This document shows positions 43,296-64,000 of a stretch of 64,000 nucleotides of DNA, piece by piece. Source of the DNA: Enoplosus armatus (lineage: Eukaryota > Chordata > Actinopteri > Centrarchiformes > Enoplosidae); the NCBI RefSeq assembly GCF_043641665.1, contig NC_092196.1:14195692-14259691 (forward strand). Reading direction: 5' to 3'. A program made the translations under genes and the position numbers. The first letter of the stretch is position 1. Each line of letters starts with the position of its first letter. The notes beneath the pieces were generated by a model that was not told the DNA's origin, searched no databases, and saw only the letters and a program-made list of their open reading frames with translations.

Positions 43296-43925
43296 AGTAT
43301 ATATGTGTGTCCTTTTCAAATGTAAATGCATTGTGAACAGTTAAAGATACAGTAATACTGTTTTAACTACTTATCCAAAGAGAGAAATTGTTGGTTGGAA
43401 TTAAACCCAGTACTCTGGCATACTGTATGAAACTATGAAAATCATCGTATAACAAACCTAAATTAAACCTGATTGCCAATTCATGTTTTCCCTTGATTAG
43501 TTGAACCACATAATTGACAAATGAGCCTAGAGCCTACTTGTAACATTTTAGTTAGTAAGTTTTACAGAGCTATTGATTCGCTACACTGGAAACAACTGTT
43601 TTCAATAAATCATAGGTGCATCTCAACTACAGCACATGATGAAAAAGAGGTGTAACATTTGATCTTAACAGAAATTGATTAATCAATTAATATGAGCAAT
43701 GATTTGCCAGTTTGGTCTTCATATTGACACACAGTGTTCTAAGACAGTTTCTTGTAACTTATCTAAGCTAAATTGGTTATCTAAGGTTGAATATGAAAAC
43801 AAGATGTGAAAAGAAAAGGAAACACTTGAGAAATGTATAACATTTATTGAAGATTTGCAGAAGAAAATTCTCAGGGGCTCATATTGTATGAACTCTGTTA
43901 AAAGGCCTCAGCTGGATCTTGTATC
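43000..43925. other. Shared 3' region of the converging pcp2-like and myh genes
   Basis: The two genes point at each other. AATAAA at 43604-43609 (plus) may end the pcp2-like transcript, and AATAAA on the minus strand (43843-43848, TTTATT as written) lies 78 bp beyond the myh stop. No coding sequence is recognised between the two stop codons. Confidence 0.55.
43257..43293. repeat. (AC)n microsatellite
   Basis: About 18 AC units in the 3' UTR of the pcp2-like gene. Confidence 0.95.
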
Positions 43926-55388
<11,463 letters not shown>

Positions 55389-55541
55389 GATGGCACCTTA
55401 AGCGACTGAAAAAAGGGGAGGTCATACATACTACATTTCTCTAGTATTTGTTTTAATAAATGTTAACATGCTGTTGGTAGGCCTATCAGGGGAGGTGTGT
55501 TTTGAAATTGTGGATATCATCTGAAATAAACTATAATGTAC

Positions 55542-55826
55542 CTTCTTTGGTCCCAGCAGAAGATGAAATACAGTCAGGTCTGTTCTTTTGATCCTATGAA
55601 TAAATGGTCAAGCATGAGTACATAAATCTATAGAGAAATATTGTATATTCATCACTAAAATAACTATATATTATTTTTAAAAACTATTAACTGGCATCAT
55701 ATTTGTGTATAGCACACCCAGTGGAAATAAGTAAATGATAGAAAATGAAATAAAATTACATTACTTCCTTACACAATACTAATTAATTAAAGCTGATGTA
55801 CTTACCTGAGTTGGAAGCCTACCAGT
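55542..55826 (-). other. myh: myh 5' untranslated exons 1 and 2
   Basis: Two short noncoding exons fit splice consensus on the minus strand: exon 1 from about 55826 to 55806 (ends CTCAG|GTAAGT) and exon 2 at 55542-55593. The third exon starts at 55405 and carries the ATG at 55388. Two small leader exons before the start codon are usual for vertebrate sarcomeric myosin genes. The transcription start is inferred from the TATA box. Confidence 0.6.
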
Positions 55827-55850
55827 TATCCACTGAGTCCTAAGCAGACT

Positions 55851-55858
55851 CTTTTATA
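55851..55858 (-). promoter_or_regulatory. myh: TATA box of myh
   Basis: TATAAAAG on the minus strand, about 30 bp upstream of the inferred first leader exon. Confidence 0.7.
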
Positions 55859-56114
55859 GAGGGAGGACTGTCTCCTCAGTAGGTGTGCCCTGCTCAGTTT
55901 GGTCATGCATTCTTGTCATGTCGCTAATCCTGTGACATTGACATTTACATTGATGGATATTGCCTTGTACTCACATTTGTTGCAGTAAGTATTTGTTCTC
56001 TGTGCACAAACTGAATGATGAATGATGATTACAATCATGATTACCGTTTGTAAATTGATGTAAAATATGGAGGTATGGATTTATTATTATGATTATTTTC
56101 GTTGTTCTTTTTTC

Positions 56115-56572
56115 AGTTTTGGAGAAGCACCCAAATGTCACTGGTTGCAGGATATTCACACATGTCAGATTTTTTAGTCCAACAAAACAGAGTGTACTAT
56201 TCTACAGAATAGAGTCAGAGTCATTCCATTCAGGGTCACAGGTACAGTTCTAAAATGTATTATTAATGTATTACTAATTATTTATTTTGATGATTTTATT
56301 ATTTCACAGTACAAGTCACAGGACAAGTATGTGTCATCAAATATCACTCGGTAATTAGTAAGACATTTGTTGAGCACAGATTTTAAGTGTTTGCACACTA
56401 GAAAATATATGCTTTTCATTAACAGACAGGTCTGTCACCTCCTTAATGATCTTCAGTGTAAATAGTAATAATCTTACTGGAGTATGTTATGGCAGGCACA
56501 GGCTGTGGTTTTGGAGAAGCATTTAAATGTCACTGGTATACAGTTGCAGGACAACCACACATCTCAGATGTC
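56115..56572 (+). repeat. Local direct duplication of about 55 bp, copies 340 bp apart
   Basis: Copy 1 (56115-56172) and copy 2 (56505-56572) share TTTGGAGAAGCA, AAATGTCACTGGT, GTTGCAGGA and CACACAT-TCAGAT in the same order. Copy 2 has a small insertion after CACTGGT. Confidence 0.6.
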
Positions 56573-58524
56573 TGAAATAAAATGGAGCTGGACCGCCATT
56601 CCATAAAAGCTGAGGAGGGATTGCATATCGCCTTGGAACAGAGTGGATGAACAGTTGCCATCTAGGCTGGGATAAGACCCAAAATAAGTCCTGCACCAAT
56701 AAACAAGATGTTAGAGATGCCAGAACTGTAATAGTACTATGAATGAAAGGTGTATCCAAGTTAAAATTTTAATGTATAATATACAAGGGAAAAAAAAATC
56801 TACTAATACTTTCTCGTAATTACTTTGATGTATTTTTGTAAATCTGGATTGTTGAGTAAAGTTGTATTATTGCCTTTTATATTTACTTATCCTTCTTTGT
56901 TCAAAAAAGGAGATGACCTTGAGGAATGTCACCCATGTGACCTCACTAGACAGGTGGGCTATTGTGCAAACATGAGTTGCACACAAGCTATTCAAGTGAG
57001 GTCAAAGGTCTTCAGTCGTTTTTCTAGACAGCTTGTTTGAGGCAAGCCTTGGTAAGCTGAAATACATAAGATGCTATTTTTGCACAACAGAAGAACGTTA
57101 ATGTAGTAAGAAATTGTTCATTTTCTAAGGCTGAGTTTGTTGCAGACGCTATGTATGGCTATGTGCTGTGTCACCTTGAATACATAACATGTTGTGCACA
57201 CAGGGACCATTATTGTACAGTCTCATCTCTGGTGACTAAATGCCTCAGCTGATTTGAATTGTATTTAACCCTTTTAGTGGTTAAACAATGATATCCCAAA
57301 CTAAGTTTGCCATTTAATTAGTCCAGTTGCAACCTCAAAGAAAAATCTTTGATAAATTATTATGTATTTTGTGCTTCAGGATGATAGTTACAATACAATT
57401 ATTAAAGTATAAGAGATACAGAATTATATCATTAAAAATAAAAATAATTTCACTAACTTGCAACGTACTTTCTGGCGATACTTTCAGCTTACCTTTACTT
57501 GTAGTAACACAGTAGCACATTTTGGTTCAAATGCAGCATGTACATATTAGCATTTGAGTTAAAATATATTTTGCATTATGTGGTATTAATGTAAACTGTA
57601 AAATTAAATATGAGTCTGTTTATCAATTAGGCTATAATGCAAGTGAACTAAACATTTTGAAGGTGGAGAGAAGACGGACCCAAGTGGGGACAGATTGTCC
57701 CGACTGACCCTCTCCTTTGTATGTCCTTGAGTCAAGTAGATTTTTATAGATGAGCCTCTGCATGAAGCCCTTGAACTGAAATATAACATGCCAAATATGT
57801 CTGGCGAGGAGGAGCCTGAGAGGGTTTAAAAGAGTGTTAGAGTCTTCCATAACAGGGTAGTAACACTGAGAGAACCAAAGGTGGTGTGCTTTAAGCTCTC
57901 TCTGTTCTTATTTGTTTCATTTAGTTGTTCTTGTTTTATGCTATTAGAATAAAGGGCACAGACAGAACAGGGGTCCGGTGTGCTTACCTTTTAAGGTTGA
58001 GTTTTCAGGATTTATGTAATTGACAACAAAAATGAAATGCAATAATATGTGAAGAGATAATGAATAACAAGGAGGAAAAAGAAAGTTGAAAGAGTTGGAA
58101 GTGAGCCTAACAGTAAAGCTTACTGCTGATTAGCATGTTGTAACCAAAACTTTACATTACATTCAAATAATCTTCATTGTTGTGTTTTGATTTATTATCT
58201 TACATATGCGCCACAGTGGTTAACCGGAATATTTTTGTGAACCCTAAATAAATTGCATTCGCCTCCTAGTTGACACTTTGATCACGAGAATGTCTGGCAT
58301 AAATTGAAGCAGCTCTATCAAAAACTCCTTAACAACTGTGTTAAGAGTGAGACTTGAGACAATATTAAACAGAAGTTATTTTCTTCACAGTTTAAGGATA
58401 TCATTGTAGCATGTCAAATCAGTCAATCATTCATCAACAATGGCTGTGTTTTATGGTCATATGATACTGTCTTTGTCATTTTAAACAAGGGAAATTGTCT
58501 ACATCAAATGCCTTGGTGGCCATT

Positions 58525-58735
58525 CCCCTGCAGTTGTCAATAAGCACAAGAAAGGCCAAGTCAACTCCTAAAAATATCTTGGTACTCAAATGGACAACCA
58601 GTTAGTGTGAAGTGTCCACATAAATAGCATCTGCCCCAAGGTCCAACAACACATGTGCTTCCTGTGCAGACTGTGAGGGTTTGGTACCACAACCAAGTTA
58701 CCACCAAGTTTCAATACCTTGTCTGTCTAAATGAA
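58525..58735 (+). mobile_element. Relic of a non-LTR retrotransposon reverse transcriptase C-terminal part
   Basis: One frame reads KYLGTQMDNQLV, stop, SVHINSICPKVQQHMCFLCRL, stop, GFGTTT (written here in pieces). This follows the LINE pattern of a YLG block, an Asn-containing I-C-K block, QQR-type and FLRxL block, and FG. Three in-frame stops show it is dead. Family cannot be assigned from such a short piece. Confidence 0.55.
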
Positions 58736-59570
58736 CAATCCAGTATATATAATTATATATATAATTATATATATTATTATTATTTTCTTTATTTTTTTTG
58801 CTTTTTATTTTTTTGCTTTAATCTGGTATGATAAGAACCCTTAGAAAAACCCTTGTGTTACCCTCTGAACACTCCTGGCAGATGCTTCTCCCTCATACTA
58901 AACCTGGTCTTATTCCAGTTAAGGAAAAAAAGACACAGTATAGTCAAGAAAAGCTTTGATTCATTTGTACATGTCACAACAGGTTGATCATGTTTTATGA
59001 TCAAAAGTTGTCCACCAGATGTTGTCTCTTAATCAGCATTCTCAGACTGAAATTAAGAAAATACTATTTTTATTATCAACAGTGTCAGTCAATGACAATT
59101 TTGAAATCACTTGAGAAATGCAACACTTGAGTAACTGCTGCTGGCGGATGTGACTTTTATCATCTTGGTTTGATTTCTAATAAGCCAGTGTATGAATGGA
59201 CCCTGTTGGCAACAAGTAGGGCTGGTCATAAATTTAGAGTGCCATTAGGATTCCTATTAATTTATACTGACTGTAGCCTCTCTGAACACTGAGAGCACTG
59301 AACACAGCCAACAAGTAGCCGCAGGGGAGTACTTCAATTCCTGCAATGGTTTTGAGCTTCTACTAAGCCAATTGTCATTCCACAACAGTGTGTGTCTCAC
59401 TGTTACAAGTGTCATTACCTCACTGTTAAGTCCTACCATAATCTCAGACAGCAACTTGCCAGTGGTTTCAGTTTTACATTACACATTGCCTCAATCCATA
59501 TAGGCCTATTCTTACCAGTAGGTAAGTAGTAACAGTACCAGTAGTAACAGTAGGCTAATGAATAGTAGCA

Positions 59571-59655
59571 TAATAATAATGATAATAATGACAATAATAA
59601 TAATAATGATGATGATGATGATGATAACAATAATAGTAATAATAATAATAATACA
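59571..59655. repeat. (ATA/ATG)n compound trinucleotide repeat
   Basis: Imperfect ATA and ATG triplets over about 85 bp. Confidence 0.85.
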
Positions 59656-59940
59656 TCTTTATAGTAGATAGTATATTATCATAGTGATAGACTAGATATT
59701 AAATAATGAAGGAGTCGTGGACATTTTTTTTTTTTTTCAATCAGTACACCTCAGTGCATACTATTGGGATACCTTGCGCACTTATTTAGATCAGTGGTCA
59801 AACTATTTACTGGAATTATTTTTGAGGTGTCCTGGTATACAATTTAAACTTTAGTTATACTTACTTAGCTAGAAGACAGTTAATAGTGACATTATTATTA
59901 CAGCTGTAACTTAGCAGTCACATTAATGTAGTTGACTTAC

Positions 59941-64000
<4,060 letters not shown>

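Larger units (their letters stand above)
55859..59940. other. Spacer between the intact myh and the broken myh copy
   Basis: Contains the myh upstream region, a local 55-bp duplication (56115-56172 and 56505-56572), a LINE relic (58525-58735), an AT-rich tract near 58741-58800 and an (ATA/ATG)n microsatellite (59571-59655). I did not recognise copies of the last two myosin exons (38 and 39) here. Short ORFs have no recognisable product. Confidence 0.5.

Noticed and set aside
58741..58800. AT-rich tract as a possible origin or promoter
   Set aside because: Simple TATATAATT repeats next to a LINE relic; no gene start follows.

Overview
The window looks like nuclear DNA of a teleost fish, probably a spiny-rayed one: compact multi-exon genes with GT-AG introns, AT-rich spacers, CA/TG microsatellites and several repeat types I recognise from fish genomes. 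No bacterial operons, CRISPR arrays, tRNAs or rRNAs were seen. Almost every gene had to be assembled from exons; single open frames rarely exceed one exon.

Layout. (1) 136-5207, minus strand: ten exons of brd4 (BET bromodomain protein), the gene running off the left edge. A likely noncoding first exon lies at about 21792-21950, so 5208-21791 would be one 16.6 kb intron carrying degraded fish repeats. (2) 22812-23795, plus strand: pet100, a small mitochondrial cytochrome c oxidase assembly factor, head-to-head with brd4. (3) 25643-36214, plus: stxbp2 (Munc18-2), 19 exons, 592 aa, complete. (4) 37558-42999, plus: a 15-exon, 773-aa relative of Purkinje cell protein 2 (PCP2/L7), expanded into about ten GoLoco motifs by fourfold repetition of a three-exon, phase-0 cassette. 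This is the most unusual gene here. (5) 43926-55388, minus: a complete fast skeletal muscle myosin heavy chain gene, 39 coding exons, 1936 aa, plus two short 5' UTR exons and a TATA box. (6) 59941-64000, minus: a second myosin heavy chain copy that is broken (exons lost or cut, a 2-nt and a 1-nt frameshift) and runs off the right edge.

The genes do unrelated jobs: transcription (brd4), respiratory complex assembly (pet100), vesicle fusion (stxbp2), probable G-alpha regulation (pcp2-like) and muscle contraction (myh). What joins pet100, stxbp2 and the pcp2-like gene is synteny: from memory, their human orthologues also sit together on 19p13.2. Exon boundaries were read by eye from splice sites and reading frame. 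For stxbp2, the pcp2-like gene and myh the summed exon lengths are exact multiples of three, which supports the models.
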